A stretch of DNA of 64,000 bases from DASWOJ01 sp964250755 (GCA_964250755.1 CAXUHB010000008.1:62001-126000); one strand, 5' to 3'. Shown: positions 8,055 to 16,828, numbered from the stretch's first letter. The notes: generated by a model from the sequence alone, not told the origin. Numbers and translations are program-made.

Positions 8055-9544
8055 GCGGCCACCGGGTCGGCATCAGGTTCGGCAGGTGCCGCGCCCTTCA
8101 CGGTGCGGCGGTAGGCGTCCAGCGCCCGCCCACGGGCCTCGGCCAGGTCCACCAGTGGCGTCGGGTAGGTCGTGCCCAGCGCGATGCCGGCCTGCGCCAG
8201 CACGGCATCCGGGGCGGTCCAGGGCGCATGGATGTGCTTGGGGGGCAGCTTGGCCAGCTCCGGCACCCATTTGCGGACGTAAACGCCGTCGGGGTCGAAC
8301 TTCTCGCCCTGGCTGACCGGGTTGAACACGCGGAAGAAGGGCTGGCTATCTATGCCGCACCCGGCGATCCACTGCCAGGATGCGGCGTTGCTGGCGAGGT
8401 CCGCGTCCACCAGCGTGTCCCAGAAGTGGTCCTCCCCGGCCCGCCAGTCCACCAGCAACTGCTTGACCAGGAACGACGCCGCGATCATGCGGACGCGGTT
8501 GTGCATCCAGCCCGTCCGCCACAACTGTCGCATTCCTGCGTCCACGATGGGAATGCCGGTGCGCCCACGCTGCCAGGCGCGCAACTCCTGCGGCGCGTGG
8601 CGGAAGGGCAGGGCGGCGAAGGCGGGGCGCATCGGCTGCTCGGGCATCTCCGGCTTGTGGAACAGCAGGTAGGCCGAGAACTCCCGCCACAGAATTTCGC
8701 TCAGGAAGGTGTCCAGGCCCTTTCCGGTGCCCTGCGCCGCCTGTTCGGCCACATGCCAGACCTGGCGGGGGCTGATCTCCCCCCAATGCAGGTGGGCGGA
8801 CAGGCCGCTCGTGCCCTCCTGCCCCGGCAGGTTGCGTCCGATGTCGTAGCCGTGGACGGCCCGGTCCAGGAAGGCGCGCAAGCGGGTATGCGCCGCACCC
8901 TCCCCCACCTGCCATACGTTGAACCCGCCGGACCAGTCGGGCTTGGTCGGCAGCAGGTCCCAGCTTGCCAGGCTGTCGGACGCCACGGCGGGGCCAGCCG
9001 GGATGCGGTCCGGCGCCGGCGTCGGCGCCCCGGGACTGCCGCGGGTGCGGAGCTGGTTGGCAAAGGGCGTGTAGATGCCGTAGATGCCGCCGGTCTTGGT
9101 GCGTATGCCATCAAGGTCGAACAGGGTCTGCGTCCGGTGCAGGCGCAGCGCCGCTCCGGCAGCGTGCAACGCGGCAACCGCGTCCTCCGTCGCCCGGCGT
9201 GCCCAGGGTTCATGCTGGTGTCCGGCATGGACCTCGGTTGCGCCGGTCTCCCGCGCCAAGGTTGCCAGCACCTGGGCTGCCGGGCCGCGACGCAGGACGA
9301 GCGGGGCGCCCCGCGCTGCCAAGTCGGCACCGAGCGACGCCAGGCTGTGGTGCAGCCACCAGCGCGACGCCCCGCCCAGACGCCACCGGCCCGGCGTGCC
9401 GTCGTCCAACACATAGATCGGCACGACCGGGCGGCCGCCAGCCAGGGCGGCGTTCAACGCGGCATGATCCTGCAGGCGCAGGTCGCCGCGGAACCAGAGC
9501 AGGGCTGGGGGCGGACCGCCCGCGGTGCCGGGCCGCTTGGTCAT
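8051..9544 (-). CDS. phrB: Deoxyribodipyrimidine (CPD) photolyase
   Basis: This 497-residue class I DNA photolyase repairs cyclobutane pyrimidine dimers using blue light. The N-terminal alpha/beta antenna domain starts with LLWFRGDLRLQDHAALNAAL. The C-terminal FAD domain holds the conserved LHWGEISPRQVW, FLSEILWREF, GIPIVDAGMRQLWRTGWMHN, RMIAASFLVKQLL and the final WQWIAGCGIDSQPFFRVFNP. It is the first gene of a two-gene unit with the metallophosphoesterase. The start ATG at 9544 is immediately before a short poorly conserved tail that leads into the antenna domain. With the FeS (6-4) photolyase next door, this is a compact light-repair island. Confidence 0.96.
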   Translation of the reverse strand: MTKRPGTAGGPPPALLWFRGDLRLQDHAALNAALAGGRPVVPIYVLDDGTPGRWRLGGASRWWLHHSLASLGADLAARGAPLVLRRGPAAQVLATLARETGATEVHAGHQHEPWARRATEDAVAALHAAGAALRLHRTQTLFDLDGIRTKTGGIYGIYTPFANQLRTRGSPGAPTPAPDRIPAGPAVASDSLASWDLLPTKPDWSGGFNVWQVGEGAAHTRLRAFLDRAVHGYDIGRNLPGQEGTSGLSAHLHWGEISPRQVWHVAEQAAQGTGKGLDTFLSEILWREFSAYLLFHKPEMPEQPMRPAFAALPFRHAPQELRAWQRGRTGIPIVDAGMRQLWRTGWMHNRVRMIAASFLVKQLLVDWRAGEDHFWDTLVDADLASNAASWQWIAGCGIDSQPFFRVFNPVSQGEKFDPDGVYVRKWVPELAKLPPKHIHAPWTAPDAVLAQAGIALGTTYPTPLVDLAEARGRALDAYRRTVKGAAPAEPDADPVAA

Positions 9545-9755
9545 GTCGTGTCCTCATGGAGATAAGGTTCGGTCAGCTTTTCAAATTGGGACCACCCGGC
9601 GGCGTCGTCCATAGCAGGCGGCTTCAAACCCTTGATACCGCGATTGCCAGGGTGGCATCCCATCGGTGGCGTACAGGAATGAAATGCGGTAGTGTCCAAC
9701 GCCTCTCTGGGGCGCCCCGGCCCGCCAGCCGGCGGCATGGACGTGCCGGGGAGCC

Positions 9756-10853
9756 ATGTGCATGGACCAGGACCTTGTCGACCGCATCTACGAGTGCTCC
9801 TTTACGCCCGCGCTATGGCCCTCGGTGCTGGATGAGTTGGCCGGGATCGCGGGAGCGCGGGGCGGCGTGTTCTTCGCGGCCAACACCCAGGTGCTTAATT
9901 GGACTGCATCCACTGAACTGCAGGACACCTTCGCCGCCTACCTGAACGACGGCTGGCTCCGCCGCTGCACCCGGCGTGCTTGCTGGCTATGCGAGACCCG
10001 TCCGGGCTTCCTCGTCGAGCAGGATGTGTGGACGGAGGAGGAGCTGGACGCCAACCCGGTTTACCGCGACTTCCTGCGCCCGCGCGGGCTGGGATGGTCC
10101 GCCGGCATGGCGATCCCGTTGCCGACCGGGGACAAGGTGGTGTTCAGCCTGGAGCGCGAGTATGCCGGCGGACCCGTGGACGCCGCGGGCATACGCCGCC
10201 TGGACGAGCTGCGGCCCCACCTGGCCCGCAGCGCCCTGATGGCGGCGCGTCTGAGGCTGGAGCGGGCCGAGGCCGTGGGCAGCACCCTGGCCAGCGTCGG
10301 CCTGCCGGCCATCGTGCTGGACCGCGGCGGCGCCGTGCTGGCAGTGAACGGTCTGGCGGAGGGGCTGCACGACGTGCTGCGCTGGGGCGCGCGTGACCGG
10401 GTTCACTTCCTGGATGGGGCAGCGGACCAGCTGATGCGGCAGGCCCTGGCCGGGCCGGACACCAGCGGCGCCCCCGTGCTGCGGTCGTTTCCGGTGCGTG
10501 GAGGGGATGGCCGGGCCGCCCTGGTCGCGCATCTGGTGCCGGTGCGGCTGACGGCGCGGGAGGTGTTCGGGGCGGGCGCCTCCATCCTCGTGCTGACGCC
10601 GGTGACGATGCCCAAGGCACCGCCCGCGGACCTCGTGCGGTCGCTGTTCGACTTGACGGCGGCGGAGGCGCGGGTGGCCTGCGCCTTGCTGGCCGGCGAA
10701 CGCCTGGAGGACATTGCCGCCAGCGGCGGGGTGTCACGCAACACGGTGCGGACGCAGCTGCGGCAGGTGCTGGACAAGACCGGTTGCACCCGTCAGGCGG
10801 AGGTCGTGGCGCTGCTCTCGGGCCTGTCCGGGGGCATCGCGGTCACGGCCTGA
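9756..10853 (+). CDS. LuxR-type helix-turn-helix transcriptional regulator
   Basis: This 365-residue protein ends in a LuxR/FixJ-type HTH domain (about 305-360): LTAAEARVACALLAGERLED, then IAASGGVSRNTVRTQLRQVL, then KTGCTRQAEVVALL. The N-terminal 280 residues resemble the GAF/PAS-like sensor part of a family of orphan alphaproteobacterial LuxR regulators and show no receiver domain, so it is probably not a two-component response regulator. The ligand is unknown. GGGGAG lies 6 nt before the ATG at 9756; a second ATG at 9762 is also possible. Its last 61 bp overlap the 3' end of the opposing hydrolase gene. It is divergent from the CPD photolyase. Confidence 0.85.
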   Translation: MCMDQDLVDRIYECSFTPALWPSVLDELAGIAGARGGVFFAANTQVLNWTASTELQDTFAAYLNDGWLRRCTRRACWLCETRPGFLVEQDVWTEEELDANPVYRDFLRPRGLGWSAGMAIPLPTGDKVVFSLEREYAGGPVDAAGIRRLDELRPHLARSALMAARLRLERAEAVGSTLASVGLPAIVLDRGGAVLAVNGLAEGLHDVLRWGARDRVHFLDGAADQLMRQALAGPDTSGAPVLRSFPVRGGDGRAALVAHLVPVRLTAREVFGAGASILVLTPVTMPKAPPADLVRSLFDLTAAEARVACALLAGERLEDIAASGGVSRNTVRTQLRQVLDKTGCTRQAEVVALLSGLSGGIAVTA

Positions 10854-11545
10854 CCGGACGCCAGGCCCTCCACGGCAGCGCGCAAGGCGTCCGGGTTGCG
10901 CGCGAGCGTCATGTGCGGGCCGCGCAGCCGCACCACGCGGCCGCCCGCCTGCGCCATCCAGCAGTCCTCAGGCGCGACAATCCCGTCGTCCCTGGTCAGG
11001 ATCATGGTCGAGGGCACTGGAAGCGGCAGGCTCAAGCGCTTCGGGTCCATGTCCCGGGTGTAGCGGCGCGCGCACACCCGGATCAGCGGCCCGATGCTGG
11101 TCGCGGCGGGCAGGCGGAACGGGCTTGCGATGGTCACGACGTGGGAGATGTCCGGCGCGCGCTCATAGGCCAGGTTGCGGGCCAGCACGCCACCCAGGCT
11201 GATGCCGGCCAGCCCGACCGGGCCAGACCGCGCCAGCACGTCCAGGCGGCGGTTGAGGCCGTCCAGGATGCGGGGCGTCGGACCCCAGTTGGTCCCCAGC
11301 CCCCAGCCAAGCGCGCGGAAGCCGCAGGCTTGCAGGAAGGCGCGCAGGTCCCGCGTGAAGCCGTCCCCGGCCAGGAACGCCGGCAGCACCAGCACTGTCC
11401 GCCCCGTGCCATTCGGCAGGGAGGCGGGGTCCGGCGTTCCGGGCCGTCGCGCAAGCAGCGACGCCGCCTCAGCCAGCAGGAGCCGCCGCGGTGGGCGGCG
11501 GATGGTGGCCGGGTCGAGCAGCGCGGACAGCTCAAGCGCCGGCAC
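10793..11545 (-). CDS. Alpha/beta hydrolase (lipase-like)
   Basis: This 250-residue cytoplasmic hydrolase has the nucleophile elbow GISLGGVLARN at about 120, an acid candidate in TRDDGIV at about 190 and a terminal His in RGPHMTLARNP at about 212. It looks like triacylglycerol-lipase or esterase-like hydrolases with short helical lids. The GTG at 11545 is preferred to the ATG at 11608 because GGAGGG stands 7 nt before it and because the longer form would overlap pdeM by 77 bp; with the GTG the overlap is 14 bp. It follows pdeM and the helicase on the same strand. The 3' end overlaps the LuxR gene tail-to-tail by 61 bp. Confidence 0.78.
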   Translation of the reverse strand: MPALELSALLDPATIRRPPRRLLLAEAASLLARRPGTPDPASLPNGTGRTVLVLPAFLAGDGFTRDLRAFLQACGFRALGWGLGTNWGPTPRILDGLNRRLDVLARSGPVGLAGISLGGVLARNLAYERAPDISHVVTIASPFRLPAATSIGPLIRVCARRYTRDMDPKRLSLPLPVPSTMILTRDDGIVAPEDCWMAQAGGRVVRLRGPHMTLARNPDALRAAVEGLASGQAVTAMPPDRPESSATTSA

Positions 11546-12233
11546 GGCCGCCCTCCGCCGCGCCGCGCAACTGGGCCAGCGTGAAGCTGAACAGCCGTCC
11601 CTCTCCAAGCAGGAAGGCCCGTCCCCCGCGCGGGAACAGCCGTGCGATGGCCGGGTGCGCCGCGTCCAGCCCGCCGGTGTAGGCGCCCATCGCCGGCAGC
11701 ATGACCCGGCGCGGGTCGGTCACGAAACAGGGGCGTGTCACCACGCCGGCCCGGGTGGCGATGGCCGCTTTGGGATGGTGATGGCCGCACAGCTCCCCGA
11801 CGGCACCGGAGCGGGCCTCGTGCCGGAAGGTCAGGGGTCCCATGGTCCATGCCGTGGCTGCCGTGCCGGGCAGGCCGGCGGGCGGCTGCGGGTCATGGTT
11901 GCCCAGGACCCACACCCACTCGGCGGCGTCCGTCATCGCGCGCAACCGCGCCGCGTCGCCAGCGGCCATGCGCGCGGCCCCGTGCGCGTCGTGGAAGCTG
12001 TCGCCCAGTGCCACCACGGTCCGCGGCTGCCAGCGGCGCAGCAGCAGCGCCAGACGGTCCAGGGTCAGGCGCGTGTCCCACGGCGGCACCAACTGGCCGC
12101 GCGCCGCTGCGGCCGATCCCTTCTCGAAATGCAGGTCCGCCACGGCAAGCAGCCCGGCTGCCGGCCACCAGACCGCGCCCAGCGGGTCCAGCATCAGGCG
12201 TTCACCCATGAAGTGCAGGCTGGCGGCAGTCAT
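11532..12233 (-). CDS. pdeM: Ligase-associated DNA damage response endonuclease PdeM
   Basis: This 233-residue calcineurin-like phosphoesterase belongs to the group linked to ATP-dependent DNA ligase gene clusters. Metal motifs are ADLHFEKGS at about 30, GDSFHD at about 77, GNHDPQ at about 110 and CGHHHPKA at about 150. The PAMGAYTGGL block near residue 180 is typical of this family. Its start ATG overlaps the helicase TGA by 4 nt (12230-12233), so helicase, nuclease and probably the hydrolase are translated in series. In many bacteria this set also includes an exonuclease and the ligase; neither is in the window. Confidence 0.9.
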   Translation of the reverse strand: MTAASLHFMGERLMLDPLGAVWWPAAGLLAVADLHFEKGSAAAARGQLVPPWDTRLTLDRLALLLRRWQPRTVVALGDSFHDAHGAARMAAGDAARLRAMTDAAEWVWVLGNHDPQPPAGLPGTAATAWTMGPLTFRHEARSGAVGELCGHHHPKAAIATRAGVVTRPCFVTDPRRVMLPAMGAYTGGLDAAHPAIARLFPRGGRAFLLGEGRLFSFTLAQLRGAAEGGRAGA

Positions 12234-14749
12234 TCGGCTGGCAGCTCCTTGGGCGTTTTCGGCTTGCGCTGCAGGATAGCGAGGTTCGCGCGATGCACGA
12301 AGGCGACGCGCATCGGCGCCTGGCTGACCTCGCCCTCCCCGGTCGCCTCGGCGACCAATGCCTCGGTTTCGGCCAGCAGCTCGTCCTCCGACCCGCCGGT
12401 CCGCACGGTCTCGCGGCCGATGTCCAGCAGCACGGGGACGGCCAGCGGGGACACCCGGGACAGGCGCTTGTGCCGCACCTTGCCGGCTACGCGGCCCAGC
12501 ATCCCGGACAGGCGGCCCAGGTCGGTCAGGCCCCCAGCGGCGTCGTTGCGGGTCGCACGCAGCAGCACGTGGTCGGGCTGGTGCCGGCGCAGCACGTCGT
12601 AGATCAGGTCGGTGTTGACCGTCACCTGCCGCCGGCTGCGCTCGGCGCCCGGCAGGTTGCGGTCAATCAGGCCGGAGATGACGGCAACGTTGCGGAAAGT
12701 GCGGCGCAGCATGCTGCTCTCGGCCATCCAAGCCTCCAGGTCGTCGCCCAGCATGTCCTGCTCGAACAGCGCCGGCACGTCCAGCGGCTCCTCCGCCGAC
12801 CAGACGGCGATCACGTAGTCGGTGGCGACGAAGCCCAGCGGGGCGTAGCCGAACCGCTCCATGCGCCGGGTCAGCAGCATGCCAAGCGTCTGGTGGGCGT
12901 TCCGGCCCTCGAAGCAGTAGGCGACGGTGTACCAGCGCCCGTTGCGCGGGAAGGTCTCGACCAGCAGGTCGTCGGGACCGGGCAGCTCGGAGCGGATGGT
13001 CTGCATCCCCAGCCAGTCCCGCACCTGCTCCGGGAAGTGATGCCAGGTCGAGGGGTCGTGCAGCATGGCGCGGACCCGGGCGGCCAGTCCGCTGCTGAGC
13101 GGATACTTGCTGCCAGCGTAGGCGGGCACCATCGGCTCGCCCTTGCCGCCCTCGGCGACCTCCACCGTCGTCTCCCGCAGCCGGACGTAGCGGAGAAGGC
13201 GGCCGGCGAACATGAAGGTGTCGCCGGGGGTCATCATGTTGACGAAACCCTCCTCGACCTCGCCCAAGGACGCACCACGCGCCGCGCCGCGTCCGCCGGC
13301 CAGGCGGACCTTCAGCAGGGGAGCCTCCACGATGGTGCCCAGGTTCATGCGGGCCTGCCGGGCCACGCGCTCCCCCATGATCTGCACCTGGCCCTCGCTG
13401 TCCCGGAACAGCTTGCGGTAGCGGTCATAGGCTTGCAGGGCGTAGCCGCCGTCCTCCACGAAGCGCAGCGTGTCGTCGAAGTCCTGCTGGGACAGCCCGG
13501 CGTAGGGCTGGGCGCGGCGCACCTCGGCCAGCATCGCGTCGGGATGGAACGGCCCGGCGGCGGCGGCCAGCAGCAGGTGCTGCGCCAGCACGTCCAGACC
13601 GCCTGGCCGTGGGACCTCCCCATCCTGCTCGCCGGCGGCCACGCCCTCAATGGCAGCCTCGCACTCCAGCAGCTCGAAGCGGTTTGCCGGCACCAGGATG
13701 GCGCGGCTGACCTCATCCATGCGGTGGTTGGCGCGGCCCACCCGTTGCAGCAGCCGGCTGGTGCCCTTGGGGGCGCCGACCTGGATCACCTGGTCCACGC
13801 CGCCCCAGTCTATCCCGAGGTCGAGCGAGCTGGTCGCCACCACGGCGCGCAGCCGTCCCTCGGCCATCGCAGCCTCCACCTTGCGGCGCTGGCCGATGTC
13901 AAGGCTGCCGTGATGCAGCGCGATGGGCAGGGTGTCGGCGTTGATCTTCCACAGCGCCTGGAACAGCAACTCCCCCTGAGCGCGGGTGTTCACGAAGACG
14001 ATGGTCATGGCCTCCGCCCGGATGCGCTCCAGGATCGCGCCGGCGCTCGCAAGCCCCATGTGGCCGGACCAGGGCAGCCGGTCCTTCGGAAGCAGGATGG
14101 ACAGGGCAGGGGGTGCGCCCTGGGCTTCCTCCACCAGCCGCGGCGGGGTGCCCGCGCCGACCCAGTCCAGCAGCGCCTGGCGGTGCGCGACGGTGGCGGA
14201 CAGGCCGACGCGGCGCGCGCCGGGAGCGATGGTGGTCAGCCGGGCCAAGCATAGCGCCAACTGGTCCCCGCGCTTGGTGCCGGCCAGGGCATGGATTTCG
14301 TCTATGACGATGGTGGACAGGCCGGCGAACAGGGCTGCCGCATCGGGCTGGGACAGCAGCAGCGCCAAGCTCTCGGGCGTGGTCAGCAGCAGGTTGGGCG
14401 GAGCGGACTTCAGCCGAGCGCGGCGGTTGGCCGGGGTGTCACCGCTGCGCGTCTCGACCGTCACGGGCAACGCCATTTCTTCGATGGGGGCCACTAGATT
14501 GCGGGCGATGTCGGTGGCGAGCGCCTTCAGCGGGCTGACATACAGGGTGTGCAGCCCGGGGCGCGGATGCACCGCTAGGTCCATCAGGCTGGGCAGGAAG
14601 CCGGCCAAGGTCTTGCCGCCGCCAGTGGGCGCGATCAGCAGGGCGCTGTCGCCGGCCTCCGCTGCCGCCAGCATCGCAAGCTGGTGGGCGCGCGGTGCCC
14701 AGCCCCGGCGGGCGAACCATCCCGCAAAGGGTTCCGGCAATGTTCCCAT
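12230..14749 (-). CDS. Ligase-associated DNA damage response DEXH-box helicase
   Basis: This 839-residue superfamily 2 helicase of the Lhr-like, ligase-associated type likely takes part in a DNA repair module with PdeM and a partner ligase. Motifs: Q-like region near HQLAM, Walker A in LLIAPTGGGKTLAGF at about 40, DEIHALAGTKRGDQL at about 150, SATVAH at about 185, then motif VI-like LQRVGRANHRMDE at about 335. The long C-terminal half, with a winged-helix and Lhr-specific region, is intact. Length and domain order match the family. It heads a minus-strand operon (helicase-pdeM-hydrolase) and is divergent from epmA, with a 127-bp gap that must hold both promoters. Confidence 0.93.
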   Translation of the reverse strand: MGTLPEPFAGWFARRGWAPRAHQLAMLAAAEAGDSALLIAPTGGGKTLAGFLPSLMDLAVHPRPGLHTLYVSPLKALATDIARNLVAPIEEMALPVTVETRSGDTPANRRARLKSAPPNLLLTTPESLALLLSQPDAAALFAGLSTIVIDEIHALAGTKRGDQLALCLARLTTIAPGARRVGLSATVAHRQALLDWVGAGTPPRLVEEAQGAPPALSILLPKDRLPWSGHMGLASAGAILERIRAEAMTIVFVNTRAQGELLFQALWKINADTLPIALHHGSLDIGQRRKVEAAMAEGRLRAVVATSSLDLGIDWGGVDQVIQVGAPKGTSRLLQRVGRANHRMDEVSRAILVPANRFELLECEAAIEGVAAGEQDGEVPRPGGLDVLAQHLLLAAAAGPFHPDAMLAEVRRAQPYAGLSQQDFDDTLRFVEDGGYALQAYDRYRKLFRDSEGQVQIMGERVARQARMNLGTIVEAPLLKVRLAGGRGAARGASLGEVEEGFVNMMTPGDTFMFAGRLLRYVRLRETTVEVAEGGKGEPMVPAYAGSKYPLSSGLAARVRAMLHDPSTWHHFPEQVRDWLGMQTIRSELPGPDDLLVETFPRNGRWYTVAYCFEGRNAHQTLGMLLTRRMERFGYAPLGFVATDYVIAVWSAEEPLDVPALFEQDMLGDDLEAWMAESSMLRRTFRNVAVISGLIDRNLPGAERSRRQVTVNTDLIYDVLRRHQPDHVLLRATRNDAAGGLTDLGRLSGMLGRVAGKVRHKRLSRVSPLAVPVLLDIGRETVRTGGSEDELLAETEALVAEATGEGEVSQAPMRVAFVHRANLAILQRKPKTPKELPAE

Positions 14750-14876
14750 TCCCAGGAGATAGCGCGGAAGCCGCCGGTGTCCAAGGCCGCGCGCCTTCTA
14801 TGCGTTTTCCGTCCGGCGTCCCGTACCGGGCCTGGTGCGCTTGCATTTGAGGCGGGGCCGTGGTGCCCCTCCCCAG

Positions 14877-15872
14877 ATGCTTCCGCCCTGGCACCCCGAA
14901 AGCCTTGCCGCCCGCCTGCCGTTCCTGCGGCGGCGGGCGCTGCTGACCCAGGCCGTCCGTGCCTTCTTTGATGCGCGCGGCTACATGGAGGTCGAGACCC
15001 CCTATGCCGTCCCGGCCCCTGGGGAAGAAGTCCACCTGCGCGCCTTCCGCACGATGCAGGAAGCGCCGGATGGCAGCACGCGCCCGCTGTGGCTCCACAC
15101 CAGCCCGGAGTTCGCGATGAAACGCCTGCTGGTGGCGGACGCCGGGCCGGTGTTCCAACTCGCGCGGGTGTGGCGCAACGGCGAGGGCAGCGCCCGGCAC
15201 GCCGCCGAGTTCACGATGCTGGAATGGTATCGTCCCGGCCTGTCCTTCGAGGGGCTGATGGAGGAGGCGGAGGCCCTGCTGCGCGCGGTCCTGCCGCCCA
15301 CGGTCCGCAGCGGCGGCGTCAGCACGAGCTTGGGGCAGTTTGAGCGGCTGACCATCGCCGAGGCATTCCGCCGCTATGCCGAGGTGGACGTGTTGGCGAC
15401 TGCCGGGGATGCAGGCGCCCTGGCGACGGAGGCCGGCACGCCGCTGCGCTGTGGCGAGGGGTGGGAAGACCTATTCTTCCGCCTGCTGCTGGAGCGGGTG
15501 GAGCCGCATCTTGGGCAGGCGCACCCCACCTTCCTGACGCACTGGCCCGCCGCGCAGGCCGCCCTGGCCCGGCGCGACCCGGCGGACCCCCGGGTTGCGC
15601 TGCGGTTCGAGCTGTTCCTGTGCGGCATGGAACTGGCCAATGCCTTCGAGGAGCTGACGGACCCCGCCGAGCAGCGCGCCCGGTTCGTGGACGACCGCGC
15701 CCGGCGGCACGCGCTTTACGGTCCTGATTGGCTGCTGGACGAGGATTTCCTGGCGGCGCTGGCGCATGGGATGCCGGCAGCAGCGGGGATCGCGCTGGGC
15801 TTCGACCGGCTGGCGATGGCGGCGGCGGGCGCGGACCGGATCAGCCAGGTGCAATGGCTGCCGCAAGACTGA
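14877..15872 (+). CDS. epmA: EF-P lysine aminoacylase EpmA (GenX/PoxA)
   Basis: This 331-residue class II lysyl-tRNA-synthetase-like protein lacks the N-terminal anticodon-binding domain, the hallmark of EpmA, which attaches a lysyl group to elongation factor P. Motif 1 region: FFDARGYMEVETPYAV. Motif 2: VFQLARVWRNGEGSARHAAE. Motif 3: GIALGFDRLAMAAAG, with a last conserved ISQVQWLP. The length agrees with the family (about 325-350). The ATG at 14877 is chosen because it begins just before the first conserved helix; earlier GTG and TTG codons remain possible. No efp or epmB is in the window. A 16-bp imperfect triplication covers the stop codon (15863-15907). Confidence 0.92.
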   Translation: MLPPWHPESLAARLPFLRRRALLTQAVRAFFDARGYMEVETPYAVPAPGEEVHLRAFRTMQEAPDGSTRPLWLHTSPEFAMKRLLVADAGPVFQLARVWRNGEGSARHAAEFTMLEWYRPGLSFEGLMEEAEALLRAVLPPTVRSGGVSTSLGQFERLTIAEAFRRYAEVDVLATAGDAGALATEAGTPLRCGEGWEDLFFRLLLERVEPHLGQAHPTFLTHWPAAQAALARRDPADPRVALRFELFLCGMELANAFEELTDPAEQRARFVDDRARRHALYGPDWLLDEDFLAALAHGMPAAAGIALGFDRLAMAAAGADRISQVQWLPQD

Positions 15873-15907
15873 GGCGCTGCAAGACTGTGGCGGCGCAAGA
15901 CTGTGGC
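15863..15907 (+). repeat. Imperfect 16-bp-period triplication at the epmA stop codon
   Basis: The core GCAAGACTG(A/T)GGC occurs three times at 15863, 15879 and 15895. The first copy contains the epmA stop codon; the others lie in the leader of the next gene. It is a slippage-type array that could vary in copy number between strains. Confidence 0.85.
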
Positions 15908-15948
15908 CGTGATTGAAACCTGGCGCGCACCGTGCCAGCTACCGGCAC

Positions 15949-16311
15949 ATGACGATCCGCCCCGCCGTCCTTGCGCTTTGCCTGCTCGCTGCCGCTTGCA
16001 CCACCGGCCCGGACCGGCGCGTGGTCCTGGCAACCTTGGTGGGCCAGCCCGAGGCGGATGTCGTGCGCGTATTCGGCGTGCCCAGCCGGACGTTCGAGAC
16101 CGGCGGGCGCCGGTTCCTGGCATATGACGAGCGCCGCACTGACGTGATCCCCGGCGGTCCGTTCATCGGCGGGTTTGGCTACTTCGGATACGGCTATGGC
16201 GGCTTCGGCGGCCTTCCGGCGCAAGTGATCGAGCGCGGGTGCGAAACGACGGTCGAAGTGGTCGGTGGCCGTGTTGCGTCGTGGGCGCTGCGGGGCAACG
16301 CGTGCGGCTAA
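15949..16311 (+). CDS. Small lipoprotein, SmpA/OmlA-like character
   Basis: This 120-residue protein has a type II signal peptide ending LLAAACTT, with the lipidated Cys at about 17. The mature part contains LVGQPEADVVRVFGVPSRTF, a pattern like the helix-turn-strand unit of SmpA/BamE-type lipoproteins, then a Gly/Phe/Tyr-rich stretch and two further cysteines (RGCET and the final NACG) that could form a disulfide. The ATG at 15949 gives a normal signal peptide; the upstream in-frame codons do not. It lies 76 nt after epmA and is the first of four small exported-protein genes. Function is unknown; the family link is tentative. Confidence 0.75.
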   Translation: MTIRPAVLALCLLAAACTTGPDRRVVLATLVGQPEADVVRVFGVPSRTFETGGRRFLAYDERRTDVIPGGPFIGGFGYFGYGYGGFGGLPAQVIERGCETTVEVVGGRVASWALRGNACG

Positions 16312-16648
16312 TCGGACCTCTGGAGATCTGCGCAGGGATGAAGACCTGAGCAGCCTTCTGCGGATTGCCACGGCCAGCGGCCATATGGATGACAAGCCGC
16401 AGCAGGCTGCTCTGAGCGTGTCCGGTGCAGATGGAAGCATCGGACACGCTCTAGCTTTTGTTGATGCGAGCATCTGTTCGGCCCAAGCGAAGCCGGTTGA
16501 TCCGAACATGCTCCAGGTGGGCCAGCCGCTTCGGCACGAGCCTATACTGCACGGGTGGGCCATCCCGGCCGTTGCCGACGCACCGTTCGCCGCGGTTCAC
16601 CGTTTGGTGGTTCGGGAACAGGCACCGCCGCCCCGCGTTGCCGCTGGC
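16312..16648. other. 337-bp intergenic region with a hairpin and no convincing gene
   Basis: No frame here has both a plausible start and coding character. It holds a perfect 11-bp stem (16414-16451) and, further on, a lone TATACT at 16543-16548 that could be a -10 element for the small exported proteins downstream, without a good -35 partner. Base composition is somewhat less GC-rich than the flanking genes. Confidence 0.6.
16414..16451 (+). terminator. Hairpin followed by a short T-run after the small lipoprotein gene
   Basis: GAGCGTGTCCG (16414-16424) and CGGACACGCTC (16441-16451) form a perfect 11-bp stem with a 16-nt loop, and CTTTTG follows a few bases later. It could end the epmA/lipoprotein transcript, though it lies about 100 bp past the stop codon. 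It could also be a palindromic repeat. Confidence 0.5.
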
Positions 16649-16828
16649 ATGATGAACTTCGATGCCTTCCGCCGCGCCGCGCTTCTGGGCCTTGCCGTGC
16701 TGGCGCTGCCCGTCACCTGCGCACAGACGGGTGATGGCACCTACGCCGGCGGCATTCAGGCCAGCCCGGCAGGGCGCGTGAACCCGGCAGAGCCGGGCTT
16801 TGCCAATGGCGGGGGCAACCGGCGATGA
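16649..16828 (+). CDS. Small exported protein (59 aa)
   Basis: The open frame starts ATGATG at 16649 and encodes an N-terminal hydrophobic segment (ALLGLAVLALPV) followed by a Cys and a Gly/Pro/Asn-rich tail ending in NGGGNRR. The residue before Cys is Thr, so it is not a standard lipobox; it may be a Sec-exported peptide. The stop codon overlaps the start of the next lipoprotein gene by 4 nt (ATGA), which supports both being real. It is too short and too low in complexity to assign a family. A longer frame upstream is open but runs through the hairpin region and looks non-coding. Confidence 0.55.
   Translation: MMNFDAFRRAALLGLAVLALPVTCAQTGDGTYAGGIQASPAGRVNPAEPGFANGGGNRR

Noticed and set aside
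16265..16648. Upstream extension of the 59-aa exported protein
   Set aside because: The extension would overlap the lipoprotein gene in another frame and pass through a perfect hairpin; the hydrophobic signal would be internal. The ATG at 16649 is more sensible.
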